NCBI RefSeq assembly: GCF_011762225.1
Contig: NZ_JAASQI010000003.1
Coordinates: forward strand, 1-64,000
DNA: 64,000 bases
DNA from: Pseudochelatococcus lubricantis
GTDB taxonomy: Bacteria; Pseudomonadota; Alphaproteobacteria; Rhizobiales; Beijerinckiaceae
Direction: 5' to 3'
In this document: piece after piece, positions 18,385 to 26,419 of the stretch
Position numbering within the stretch: the first letter of the stretch is position 1
Layout of the letters: each line of letters opens with the position of its first letter
The notes under the pieces: model-generated
The model's database searches: none
Told to the model about the DNA's origin: nothing
The model's input: only the letters and a program-made list of their open reading frames with translations
Translations under genes and position numbers: made by a program

Positions 18385-19199
18385 GAGCGGCAATGCAACG
18401 CTGGCTTACCTTCGATACCTTCGGCGCGCTCGTCCTCGCGCTCGTCTGGATTTCCCCGCTGGCCTACGCGGCATGGGCGGCGTTCCACGACGTGCATGCG
18501 GCGGTGGGGCTCGATCTCTCCGCCCCCTGGACGCTGGAGAACTTTTACGCCGTCTGGCAGCAGGCGCCATGGCTCAGCTATCTGTTCAACACGGTCCGGC
18601 TCGTCACGATGGTGTTGGCCGGCCAGCTCGTGCTCTGCACGCTCGCGGGCTTCGCCTTCGCGCGTTTCGCGTTTCCGGGGCGCGATGTCGTCTTCATCGT
18701 CGTCCTGATGCAGCTCTTCATCCTGCCCGAAGTGCTGATAGTCGAGAACTACGCCATCGTTTCCAGACTGGGGCTGTTCAACACGACGCTTGGCATCGGG
18801 CTGCCCTACATGGCGAGCGCCTTCGGCATATTCCTGCTGCGGCAGGCGTTCAAATCCGTGCCGAAGGAGCTGGAGGAGGCGGCGCGTGTCGAAGGCTGCT
18901 CGTGGATGGGCGTGCTCTGGCGCGTCTATATTCCGGCCGCGCGCCCGGTTTACCTCGCCTATGCGCTGGTGTCGGTCGCGACGCACTGGAACAACTTCCT
19001 GTGGCCGCTGATCGTCACGAACTCACCGCAGACGCGCCCGCTCACAGTGGGACTCTCGTTGTTCGGCGCGCCCGAGAGCGGCGTTGACATCTCGCTGATC
19101 AGCGCGGCGACGCTGATGACCATCGCCCCGTTGCTCGTTGCCTTCATCATCTTCCAGCGCCAGTTCATGCAGGCTTTCCTGACGTCGGGCATAAAATAG
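18381..19199 (+). CDS. CUT1 ABC permease, UgpE-like
   Basis: A 272-residue second permease of the first CUT1 set. It has six hydrophobic segments, the MalG/UgpE-type EAA loop (LEEAARVEGCSWMGVLWRVY) and the conserved THWNNFLWPLIV segment. It overlaps the preceding permease by four bases. It is last in the ATPase, binding protein, permease, permease operon and is convergent with the GntR regulator gene, from which 79 bases separate it. Confidence 0.9.
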   Translation: MRAAMQRWLTFDTFGALVLALVWISPLAYAAWAAFHDVHAAVGLDLSAPWTLENFYAVWQQAPWLSYLFNTVRLVTMVLAGQLVLCTLAGFAFARFAFPGRDVVFIVVLMQLFILPEVLIVENYAIVSRLGLFNTTLGIGLPYMASAFGIFLLRQAFKSVPKELEEAARVEGCSWMGVLWRVYIPAARPVYLAYALVSVATHWNNFLWPLIVTNSPQTRPLTVGLSLFGAPESGVDISLISAATLMTIAPLLVAFIIFQRQFMQAFLTSGIK

Positions 19200-19278
19200 T
19201 CCGGCCCGTCGAAGCGCCACCTCCGACAGGTGCCCGTTCATGTCCTGCCAGGTTTGCGTCACAACCCGCGAGCGGCAG

Positions 19279-20037
19279 TCAGAAATCGCTATTGCGCGCG
19301 AGCACGTCCAGAAGCTGGCTCGTATTGTCGACCGAAAACTGAACCCGCTCGCCCGGCCAGACGCTTTCCGAATAGGCAATCGGCGTGCCTTTCATGTCGA
19401 CATCGACTTTTTTCGAGACGATCACCGGTTTGTCGAGGGATAGGTCAAGATGGCGTGCTTCTTCCGGTGTCGGCATCCTGACCAGAATATCGGTGCGCAG
19501 GCGGATATAGTCCGGAATGCCGTATTCGGCGAGGATGAGGCTGACGCTTCGCCCGTCGCGCCGCGCCTTGTCGAAACCGGGGAAACGGCGGACAGGATAA
19601 TAGGCGTTCGAGAAGTTTATCGGTTCCTCGTCTGCAAGACCGCGCCGGACGATGTGATAGACCGGCTCGCCGCGCGGCAGCCGCAACGCCTCGGCAACGC
19701 TGGCGGAAGCAGGTATCTCCTCTTCACGGATCGCCTGCCCGAAGGGCTCCCTGCCTTGGTCGAGCAGGTTTTGCGAGAAGCGTGTGCGCTCGGAAAGACG
19801 ATATTCGAGGCGTCCATCCCTCACGAAGGTGCCTCTGCCTTGTTCGACCTGCACCAGGCCGCGACTCTGAAGGCGGGAGATGGCCCGGCGGATGGTATGG
19901 CGTCCGACGCCGAACCGCTCCATCAGATCCGCCTCCCTGGGAAGCTGCGTCTTCGGAGACAGCCGGCCGGTCAATATGTCATGGGCAATATCTTCCTCGA
20001 CCTGCTGCCACTGCCCGTGAGACGGTTTGCTCGTCAT
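19279..20037 (-). CDS. phnF: PhnF-type GntR/HutC-family transcriptional repressor
   Basis: A 252-residue regulator with an N-terminal winged helix (LPREADLMERFGVGRHTIRR) and a C-terminal UTRA ligand domain (YHIVRRGLADEEPINFSNAY, VIVSKKVDVDMKGTPIAYSE). PhnF proteins repress phosphonate genes. The ATG at 20037 is favoured over upstream ATGs because it follows ggagaagga. It is divergent from the second CUT1 set. A candidate operator half-site lies 32 bases before the start, suggesting autoregulation, and related sites precede the transporter and phnG. The ligand is unknown. Confidence 0.87.
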   Translation of the reverse strand: MTSKPSHGQWQQVEEDIAHDILTGRLSPKTQLPREADLMERFGVGRHTIRRAISRLQSRGLVQVEQGRGTFVRDGRLEYRLSERTRFSQNLLDQGREPFGQAIREEEIPASASVAEALRLPRGEPVYHIVRRGLADEEPINFSNAYYPVRRFPGFDKARRDGRSVSLILAEYGIPDYIRLRTDILVRMPTPEEARHLDLSLDKPVIVSKKVDVDMKGTPIAYSESVWPGERVQFSVDNTSQLLDVLARNSDF

Positions 20038-20068
20038 TCCTTCTCCGATTGATTCGGCTTGCTTCAAA

Positions 20069-20080
20069 TTCATTCGGATA
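20069..20080. promoter_or_regulatory. Candidate PhnF operator half-site upstream of phnF
   Basis: ttcattcggata, read on the minus strand as tatccgaatgaa, matches CATCCGAATGAT at 10 of 12 positions. It lies 32 bases before the phnF start, well placed for autorepression. Confidence 0.5.
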
Positions 20081-20225
20081 TTCAATACCTTTTGAATGAC
20101 TCAGTTGCAATCGCCGCTACATTTCCGTCACTGTCATTCCTCCGAAAAGCCCGGCAAGTAGGATAAAAACAAGAGCTGCCGAGCCGGGCGGGCTTCACAC
20201 GGCTGTTATCATGCGGCGCTAGAAG

Positions 20226-20257
20226 GCATCCGAATGATATATGCATCATTCGGATGC
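20226..20257. promoter_or_regulatory. Perfect 13-bp inverted repeat, candidate PhnF operator
   Basis: gcatccgaatgat (20226-20238) and atcattcggatgc (20245-20257) are perfect inverted arms around six bases (atatgc). The site ends 13 bases before the start codon of the binding-protein gene, so a bound dimer would block transcription or translation of the second transporter operon. The same half-site recurs before phnG. Confidence 0.75.
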
Positions 20258-20270
20258 TCAGGAGCGGAAA

Positions 20271-21518
20271 ATGTTCGAAATCAGTCGCCGCCAATTCATG
20301 GCCGGCGTGGCGGTGTCAGCGGGCGCGGGTGTGATGAAGAGCGCGCCGGCGCGCTCGGCCGATGCGGCGGTCGAAGTCTCCAGCCCCTGGGGCGCCGACA
20401 AGCCGTTTCAGAAGGTCGTCGATGCCTTCAACGCCAAGAAGCTCGGCGTGACCGTGACCAATCGCTTCGACGGCGATTACGAGTCGGCGATCGCCAAGGC
20501 CGTCGCCAGCACCGCCGCCGGCCGCCCGCCGGCGATGATGATCACGGGCTGGAAATTCGGATATTTCGCCAGGCGTACCCTCGGCGTGCGTGACCTGCGC
20601 GATATCGATCCTGCCCGCGCCGGGGCGATCCTCGCCAACTTCCGTCCGTCCGTGCTGCCGCTCGTGACCATCGACGGCGCCGTGATCGGTCTGCCGTGGG
20701 CGATGTCCACCCCGATCACCTTCATCAACAGCAGCTTGTGGCGGGAAGCGGGCCTCGACCCGGCGCTGCCGGAAAATCCCGATACGCAATGGCTTTATGA
20801 AAACGCCCGCAAGCTCGATGCGGCGCTCAAGGGCAAGCACCCCACCTACCGCTCGGCGCTGGCGCTCTCCAACAACGAGTGGACGAGCCAGTCCTTCATC
20901 CAGAATGCCGGCGGCTACATCATCGATCCGGACGGCAAGCTCGCCCTCGACAGCCCGGAGGCCGTTATCGGCATGACGGAATACTGCGCGCCGGCGCACG
21001 AGGGGCTGTGGATCCCGGTCAGCGGCAAGGAGCAGGACGCCTCCTTCGAATCCGGCGCGCTGGCCATCTGCACCACGAGTTCGACGCGCGCGGCGACCTT
21101 TCCTTTCGGCCACGCGAAAGCGGTCACCGCCAAGTTCCCCGGCCTTGCCGGCCATCCGCGCAGGCTCAACAGCGGGGGCAACTTCCTGGCCGTCTATGCC
21201 CGCAACAAGGAGCAGGCCGAAGCCTCGCTCGCCTTCCTCGAATTTTGCGCCTCGAAGGAGGGCCAATCGATCTGGGCGGCGGTCGGCTATCTCAACACCT
21301 CGCTCCACGACGTGCCGCTGATCAACGACTTCATGAAGCCCGCCGCCGCCCAGCTTGCGGATGGCCTGACGGCCGAGACGATCTGGCCGGGCAAGCGCGG
21401 CCTTGAAGGGCAGGAGGTATGGCGCAAATGGGTCTCGCGCATGCTGCTGAAGGAAGTGACGGTGCCCGACGGGCTGAAGGGCGCCCATCAGGAACTGGAC
21501 GTGTTGATCTCCGGCTGA
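20271..21518 (+). CDS. Second CUT1 solute-binding protein, Tat-exported
   Basis: A 415-residue binding protein with a twin-arginine signal (ISRRQFMAGVAVSAGAGVM, cleavage after ARSADA). Family features include IGLPWAMSTPITFINSSLWR and FLEFCASKEGQSIWAAVGYL. The start at 20271 follows aggag; an in-frame ATG at 20241 lies inside the operator palindrome and is less likely. It is the first gene of a transporter and kinase operon under the PhnF-like site. Its ligand is probably a phosphonate- or phosphate-bearing sugar- or glycerol-like compound, inferred only from the neighbouring phn genes. Confidence 0.87.
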   Translation: MFEISRRQFMAGVAVSAGAGVMKSAPARSADAAVEVSSPWGADKPFQKVVDAFNAKKLGVTVTNRFDGDYESAIAKAVASTAAGRPPAMMITGWKFGYFARRTLGVRDLRDIDPARAGAILANFRPSVLPLVTIDGAVIGLPWAMSTPITFINSSLWREAGLDPALPENPDTQWLYENARKLDAALKGKHPTYRSALALSNNEWTSQSFIQNAGGYIIDPDGKLALDSPEAVIGMTEYCAPAHEGLWIPVSGKEQDASFESGALAICTTSSTRAATFPFGHAKAVTAKFPGLAGHPRRLNSGGNFLAVYARNKEQAEASLAFLEFCASKEGQSIWAAVGYLNTSLHDVPLINDFMKPAAAQLADGLTAETIWPGKRGLEGQEVWRKWVSRMLLKEVTVPDGLKGAHQELDVLISG

Positions 21519-21529
21519 TCGGTCCGGCC

Positions 21530-22414
21530 ATGCGTATCAGCCTGAGAAGGCTGGCCCCCTATTTCTTCGTGGGGCCAGCCGTATTGTCCGTCGCGGTGTT
21601 CCTCTATGGCCCGCTCATCGCGTCCGCGGTGCTGTCCGTGCTCGACTGGAACCTGCTTTCCTCGGACGTCAGCTTCGTCGGCACGAGGAATTATGCGGCG
21701 ATGTTCAGTAGCGTCGATTTCAGGCTGTCGGCCTGGAATACGCTGCTCTATTGCGCCATCCTCATCCCGGCGCAGATCGTGCTGCCGCTCCTTCTGGCGG
21801 TGATGATCCATGCGGTGCGCCGTTCGCCGCTACAGGGCTTCTATCGCGGCAGCCTGTTCCTGCCGACGATCGTCGCCTATTCCGTCGCCGGGGTGGCGTG
21901 GTCCTGGATGCTGAATCCGGTCAACGGACTGTTCAACGAACTGTTCGGCTATTTCGGCTTTCCGAAATCGCGCTGGCACACCGATCCGGATCTGGCGCTC
22001 CTGTGCGTCTGTCTCGTCACCTTCTGGAAGACCTTTGGCCTCAACATGCTGCTGTGGCTGGCGGCGCTCGCCAATATCCCGCCGGAGCTGCGCGAGGCTT
22101 CGCAGCTCGACGGGGCCGGTCCGGGCCGCCATTTCTTCACGATCAGCCTGCCGCTGATGACGCCCACGGCCTTCTTTATCAGCGTCACGACGCTGTTCCA
22201 TGTCCTCGACGACATCGTGGGCGTCATCGATGTGCTCACCCACGGCGGTCCGGCGGGGCGGAGTTCGAGCCTGCTCTATTTCCTCTGGCAGCAGGGGTTG
22301 CAGTTCTTCCAGTTCGGACAGGCGAGCGCGGTCGCCGTCATCATCATCGTTGTCGTGCTGGTCGCCACCTGGCTGCAGTTCCGTCTCGGCGAAAACAAGG
22401 TCCATTACGGATGA
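21530..22414 (+). CDS. CUT1 ABC permease of the phn-linked transporter (first)
   Basis: A 294-residue permease with six membrane spans and the EAA loop LREASQLDGAGPGRHFFTIS. The ATG at 21530 starts 11 bases after the binding-protein stop and matches the usual N-terminus (RISLRRLAPYFFVGPAVLSV). Its last bases overlap the next permease. No ATPase gene is in this operon, so the protein must borrow one, most simply the UgpC-like ATPase encoded 5 kb upstream. Confidence 0.9.
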   Translation: MRISLRRLAPYFFVGPAVLSVAVFLYGPLIASAVLSVLDWNLLSSDVSFVGTRNYAAMFSSVDFRLSAWNTLLYCAILIPAQIVLPLLLAVMIHAVRRSPLQGFYRGSLFLPTIVAYSVAGVAWSWMLNPVNGLFNELFGYFGFPKSRWHTDPDLALLCVCLVTFWKTFGLNMLLWLAALANIPPELREASQLDGAGPGRHFFTISLPLMTPTAFFISVTTLFHVLDDIVGVIDVLTHGGPAGRSSSLLYFLWQQGLQFFQFGQASAVAVIIIVVVLVATWLQFRLGENKVHYG

Positions 22415-23256
22415 GCGCCGCCCTGTTTTCCCGCGCGTTTCACCGGGCGGTGCTCCACGGCGTGTTGCTGATCACAAGTCTGGCGACCGTCTTCCCGCTG
22501 ATGTGGATGATCACGGCGGCCTTCACGCCGAACGACCTCATCACCGCGCGCGCCATCCGGTTGTGGCCTGAGGAGCCGACGCTTGCGAACTTCGCGGAGG
22601 CCGCGAGCCGCCATCCGATCTGGACATGGCTCTGGAACTCGATCCTCACCGCCACGCTGATCACGGTCGGGAAACTCGTTCTGGCCGTTCCCGCCGGCTT
22701 CGCCTTCGGCCGGATGTCCTTTCCGGGTCGGCGGACGCTGTTCTGGTTCGTGATAGCAACCATGTCCTTTCCTACGGTGCTCGCCATCATTCCCACCTAT
22801 ATCGCCGTGGTGAAACTGCAGGCATTCGACACCTACGGCGCCATGATCGTGCCGTCGATTCCCTATATCGGCTTCTATGTCTTCTACATGCGGCAGGCAT
22901 TCCGGTCGTTGCCGTCCTCCATGTTCGAGGCGGCGCGCATGGATGGCGCCGGGCTGTGGCGGCAGTTCACGGAAATCGGCATCCCGAACGTCCTGCCGGC
23001 TATTGCGGCGCTGTCGGTGATTTCATTCATGGGCGCATGGAACATCTATCTGTGGGGCCAACTCGTTCTCGAAGACCGCTTCAAGAAGACGCTGACCACG
23101 GGCATAGCCGCTTTCGCCGATCTGGAGGGCGCCGACCGGGTCTGGGGGCCGCTGATGGCGACCAGCCTGCTTTCGGTGGTGCCGGTGCTGCTGATCTTTC
23201 TGCTCGCGCAGCGCTTCATCGTCGAGGCGCTGGCACCGGGCGCGGACGAGCGATAG
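22411..23256 (+). CDS. CUT1 ABC permease of the phn-linked transporter (second)
   Basis: A 281-residue MalG/UgpE-type permease with six spans and the EAA loop SMFEAARMDGAGLWRQFTEI. It overlaps the first permease by ATGA. The conserved SFMGAWNIYLWGQLVLEDRF segment is present. The PfkB-type kinase begins eight bases later, so transport and phosphorylation appear co-transcribed. Confidence 0.9.
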   Translation: MSAALFSRAFHRAVLHGVLLITSLATVFPLMWMITAAFTPNDLITARAIRLWPEEPTLANFAEAASRHPIWTWLWNSILTATLITVGKLVLAVPAGFAFGRMSFPGRRTLFWFVIATMSFPTVLAIIPTYIAVVKLQAFDTYGAMIVPSIPYIGFYVFYMRQAFRSLPSSMFEAARMDGAGLWRQFTEIGIPNVLPAIAALSVISFMGAWNIYLWGQLVLEDRFKKTLTTGIAAFADLEGADRVWGPLMATSLLSVVPVLLIFLLAQRFIVEALAPGADER

Positions 23257-23264
23257 GCAGGACG

Positions 23265-24071
23265 ATGCACCGGGTCGTCGTCATAGGCGGGGTCCATCAC
23301 GACCGCATCTGGCAGCTCGACGAACCGCTGACACGGGGGCGGCGGCTGCGGTTTTCGGCGCGCGGCATCCGGATCGGCGGCGGTGGCTTCCACACGGGTT
23401 GCCAGCTTCTCGAACGCGGCGCGGCCGTCACCATGGTCACGTCCCTGGCGCAGGACGAAAAGGGCCTTGCGGCGCTTGCGGCGCTGAAGGAGGCGGGCTT
23501 CGATACGCGCCACGTGACGATGACGCCGGGTGAGACCGTGCCGCTGGAAATCCTGCTCGAACCCGACGGCGAAAGAACGATTCTCGCCCGCGCCCACCGT
23601 TCCGCCAGGCTGTTCTCGGCGAACGGGCCGCTTATGGGGGACGCCGTCTATATCAACGCGCTCCGGCTTGACGAGGCGCTGGTCGCGACGCTCCGCGACA
23701 TTCCGCTTGCGGTGTCGCAATTGCCGTTGGGGCCCGCCGTGCCACGGCCGGTCGACTATGTCGTCTCATCGCGCGCCGACGCCGGCGCCGATCTGCCGTC
23801 CGCGTGGCAGCGTGCCGTCGCGATCGCCGGGCCGCGGCTGAAAATGCTGGTGCTGACCGACGGGCCGCGCCGCATCGCCCTTCATGACGGCCACCGGACA
23901 GTCGAGGTCGAGACGGCGCCCGCGGTGACGGGTGTCAGCACCATCGGCGCCGGCGACCGTTTCAGCGCCGCCTTCCTCCTCGGGCTGCTCGACGGTCTCG
24001 ACGAGGCCTTGGCGGCGTCGACGGCCAGCCGGACGATCGCCGACTGGCTGCGCCGGCGGCAATTCCCCTGA
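23265..24071 (+). CDS. PfkB-family carbohydrate kinase in the phn block
   Basis: A 268-residue ribokinase-like protein. The C-terminal PfkB signature is present (TIGAGDRFSAAFLLGLLDG, with the catalytic Asp of GAGD). The N-terminal part has the glycine-rich substrate-binding region (RIGGGGFHTGCQLLERGAAV). It is shorter than most sugar kinases (about 300 residues) but not broken. It follows the second CUT1 permease by eight bases and precedes the phn operon. It may phosphorylate the imported compound or a ribose-phosphate intermediate, possibly replacing PhnN, which is absent. The substrate cannot be read from sequence. Confidence 0.8.
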   Translation: MHRVVVIGGVHHDRIWQLDEPLTRGRRLRFSARGIRIGGGGFHTGCQLLERGAAVTMVTSLAQDEKGLAALAALKEAGFDTRHVTMTPGETVPLEILLEPDGERTILARAHRSARLFSANGPLMGDAVYINALRLDEALVATLRDIPLAVSQLPLGPAVPRPVDYVVSSRADAGADLPSAWQRAVAIAGPRLKMLVLTDGPRRIALHDGHRTVEVETAPAVTGVSTIGAGDRFSAAFLLGLLDGLDEALAASTASRTIADWLRRRQFP

Positions 24072-24137
24072 AGCACGCCGGCGGCTTCTCTCCTGACGAA
24101 TTACACATAACTGTCACCCGAAATTGCTACCGAAAAA

Positions 24138-24170
24138 CATCCGAATGATTTAATGATTCATCCGAATGAT
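24138..24170. promoter_or_regulatory. Two direct CATCCGAATGAT sites upstream of phnG, candidate PhnF operator
   Basis: Perfect copies of catccgaatgat lie at 24138-24149 and 24159-24170, 21 bases apart, about two helical turns, on one DNA face. They are identical to the arms at 20226-20257. They lie 134 bases before phnG, so the phn genes probably have their own PhnF-controlled promoter. Confidence 0.7.
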
Positions 24171-24303
24171 AGAGGCAGGCATAGAAATTTCAGGCCGCCC
24201 CGGGAGGGGACAGTGGCAGGCCGTGGACGGGCGGACCGGCCGGGCGGACGTATCCGCTTCGCGATCACGCATGTCGACACGAAATCGCATGAAAGGACAG
24301 GCA

Positions 24304-24762
24304 ATGATTGAACCAGGGGCCGGCGATCCGGTCATCGGGCGCTACCGGCATGGCGAGGCGCTCGGCATTTTCGCCGCCAGCCGGCCCGATGCCATCAAGT
24401 CCTGCGCGGAAGAGGTGCTCGCCGATCTCGGCGAGGTCTCCGTGCTCGCCAACCGCACCGGGCTGGCGATGCTGCCTTTCACCGACACGGTCCGCAACAC
24501 GGCTTTCCATCTCGGCGAGGTGCTGGTGGCGGAGGCCCATATCCGTGTGCCGGAACGCGGCGTTGAAGGCTATGGCGCCGTTACTGGCCGCGATCTCGAA
24601 CATGCCATGGCTATCGCCGTCCTCGATGCCGCCATCGCGGCCGGACACCGGACGGATGCCATAACCGTGTTTCTCGACGGCGAATGGCGCCGTCAGCAGG
24701 AAGACGACCGCGAAAGGCTGCGCAAGGTCGAGGCAACGCGCGTCGAGATGGAGACCTTCTGA
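24304..24762 (+). CDS. phnG: C-P lyase core subunit PhnG
   Basis: A 152-residue subunit of the PhnGHIJ core complex. The conserved GYGAVTGRDLEHAMAIAVLD stretch corresponds to the E. coli GYSWVQGRDKQHAERCALID region. The length equals the E. coli protein. The ATG follows aaagga. It stands first in phnGHIJKLM, whose genes overlap or nearly touch. In the known pathway PhnG helps PhnI exchange the adenine of ATP for a phosphonate. Confidence 0.9.
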   Translation: MIEPGAGDPVIGRYRHGEALGIFAASRPDAIKSCAEEVLADLGEVSVLANRTGLAMLPFTDTVRNTAFHLGEVLVAEAHIRVPERGVEGYGAVTGRDLEHAMAIAVLDAAIAAGHRTDAITVFLDGEWRRQQEDDRERLRKVEATRVEMETF

Positions 24763-24764
24763 CC

Positions 24765-25325
24765 ATGAGCCTTGAGCTTCTCCCGACGGCCGCGGAAAGC
24801 CGCACCAACGCCGCTTTCGAGGAACTGATGTGGGCGCTTGCCCGGCCCGGCCTCATCCGGCGTCTTCCGCTTGCCGGTTTCGCGGCGTTGGCCGAAAGCC
24901 TGATCGACCGTGAATGCAGCTTTCATGTCCGGCATGATGCGGCGCTGGCCGAAAGGCTTGCCGAAACCGGCGCGCGGGCTGTTTCCCTCGCTGACGCCGA
25001 CTATGTCTTCGCGCCGGCCGGCTCGCCGGAGGACGTGACGGCACTGGCGGGGCTGCGTGTCGGCACGCTCTCCTATCCGGACGAGGCGGCGACGCTGTTC
25101 GCGCCGGCGCATTTTGGCCAGGAGCCGGCCGGCCGGGGGCCGCGCCTGCGCCTTTCCGGGCCGGGCATCAGGGAAGCGATCACGCTGCAAGCGGGTGGCG
25201 TCGATCCCTCTTTCTGGCCGATGCGCGAGAGCGCTATCCGCTATCCGCTCGGCTTCGATCTCTATCTTGTCGACGGCGACGGGCTGATCGGCATTCCCCG
25301 CTCCACGAAAGTCGAGGTATTGTAA
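24765..25325 (+). CDS. phnH: C-P lyase core subunit PhnH
   Basis: A 186-residue PhnH with the family opening (SRTNAAFEELMWALARPGLI) and closing pattern (YPLGFDLYLVDGDGLIGIPR, then STKVEVL). PhnH is a structural subunit of the core complex and required for nucleosidase activity in E. coli. Two bases separate it from phnG, and its TAA overlaps the phnI start (TAATG). Confidence 0.9.
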   Translation: MSLELLPTAAESRTNAAFEELMWALARPGLIRRLPLAGFAALAESLIDRECSFHVRHDAALAERLAETGARAVSLADADYVFAPAGSPEDVTALAGLRVGTLSYPDEAATLFAPAHFGQEPAGRGPRLRLSGPGIREAITLQAGGVDPSFWPMRESAIRYPLGFDLYLVDGDGLIGIPRSTKVEVL

Positions 25326-26419
25326 TGGCCTATGTGGCAACCCGCGGCGGCGAGCGCGCCATCGAACAGGCCGAGAGACTCTACCGCGCGGATATCGGCG
25401 CGATCGGCCGCGAACGGGTCGAGGCGGTGCGCGACGGCCTTCCCTATCTCGTCGACCGTCTCATGGGCGAGGCATCGCTGTACGAGCCCGATCTCGCGGC
25501 GCTCGCGCTCGCCCAGTCCGGCGGCGATCTCTACGAGGCCCTTCTGCTCCTGCGCGCCTATCGCACCACGCAGCCGCGCCTTGCGGTGGCCGAGCCCGTC
25601 CGGCAGGCAGACCTTTTCACAGTGCGGCGCATCTCCGCCGCCTTCAAGGATATTCCAGGTGGGCAGATTCTTGGGCCGACGCTCGACTACTCCCATCGCC
25701 TCCTGCAGGTCGGCGTGCTGAACGGGGAGGAATATCGGCCCGCGCCCGTGGAGCCGGCGGCTGAACCCGCCCCGGCCACCCAACCCTCGCTCGCCGAGTG
25801 GCAGAAGGCGCAGGACCTAATTCCGGACCATCCGGCCGAATCCGTCGAGCCCGACGAAATCCCGGACATCACCCGCGAGCCCCTGCTTTTTCCCGTGAGC
25901 CGCGCCCACAAGCTGCAAAGCCTGGCGCGCGCGGACACCGGCGGCACGCTGGCGCTCGGCTATGCGACCATGCGCGGCTATGGAGCGGTGCATCCCACCG
26001 TCAACGAATTGCGTCTCGCCGAGGCTCCGGTCAGGATGCGCCACCCGTGCGGCACCGTCTTCAGCGCCGGGCGTGTGCGCGTCAGCCAGACGGAGGTGGT
26101 CTCCAAGTCGGGCGGTAGCCTGCAGCTCGGATTTTCCGCCACCTTCGGCTGGAACGAGGTGAAGACGATCGCCGCCGCGACGCTCGACCTGGCTTCCGGC
26201 CAGCCCGATCCGCATCCGGCCTCGAACGAGGAATTCATCCTCTATCACACCGAAGCGGTCGAAAGCTCCGGCTTCTGCGTGCATTTCAAGCTTCCCCATT
26301 ATGTCACCTTCCAGTCCCACCTCGATGCGTTGCGCCGCGTCAAGGCGGACCGGCAGCAGGCTGCCGCCATCGCCGCCGAAGAGGAAAGTCGCCACGAAAC
26401 GAACGAGGCCGTGCCGTGA
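25325..26419 (+). CDS. phnI: PhnI, nucleosidase subunit of the C-P lyase complex
   Basis: A 364-residue PhnI, the subunit that carries the purine nucleosidase/transferase activity forming ribose-triphosphate phosphonate. Conserved blocks include LARADTGGTLALGYATMRGY, HPTVNELRLAEAPV and VSKSGGSLQLGFSATFGWNE. The two C-terminal histidines equivalent to E. coli His328 and His333, which help bind metal at the PhnI-PhnJ interface, are present (His320 and His325 in VHFKLPHYVTF). It overlaps phnH by one base and phnJ by GTGA. Confidence 0.93.
   Translation: MAYVATRGGERAIEQAERLYRADIGAIGRERVEAVRDGLPYLVDRLMGEASLYEPDLAALALAQSGGDLYEALLLLRAYRTTQPRLAVAEPVRQADLFTVRRISAAFKDIPGGQILGPTLDYSHRLLQVGVLNGEEYRPAPVEPAAEPAPATQPSLAEWQKAQDLIPDHPAESVEPDEIPDITREPLLFPVSRAHKLQSLARADTGGTLALGYATMRGYGAVHPTVNELRLAEAPVRMRHPCGTVFSAGRVRVSQTEVVSKSGGSLQLGFSATFGWNEVKTIAAATLDLASGQPDPHPASNEEFILYHTEAVESSGFCVHFKLPHYVTFQSHLDALRRVKADRQQAAAIAAEEESRHETNEAVP

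Noticed and set aside
20101-20140. Possible Pho box (ctgtcat at 20131-20137) upstream of the phn-linked transporter
   Set aside because: Only one half-site fits; the partner half expected 11 bases away matches at about two of seven positions.
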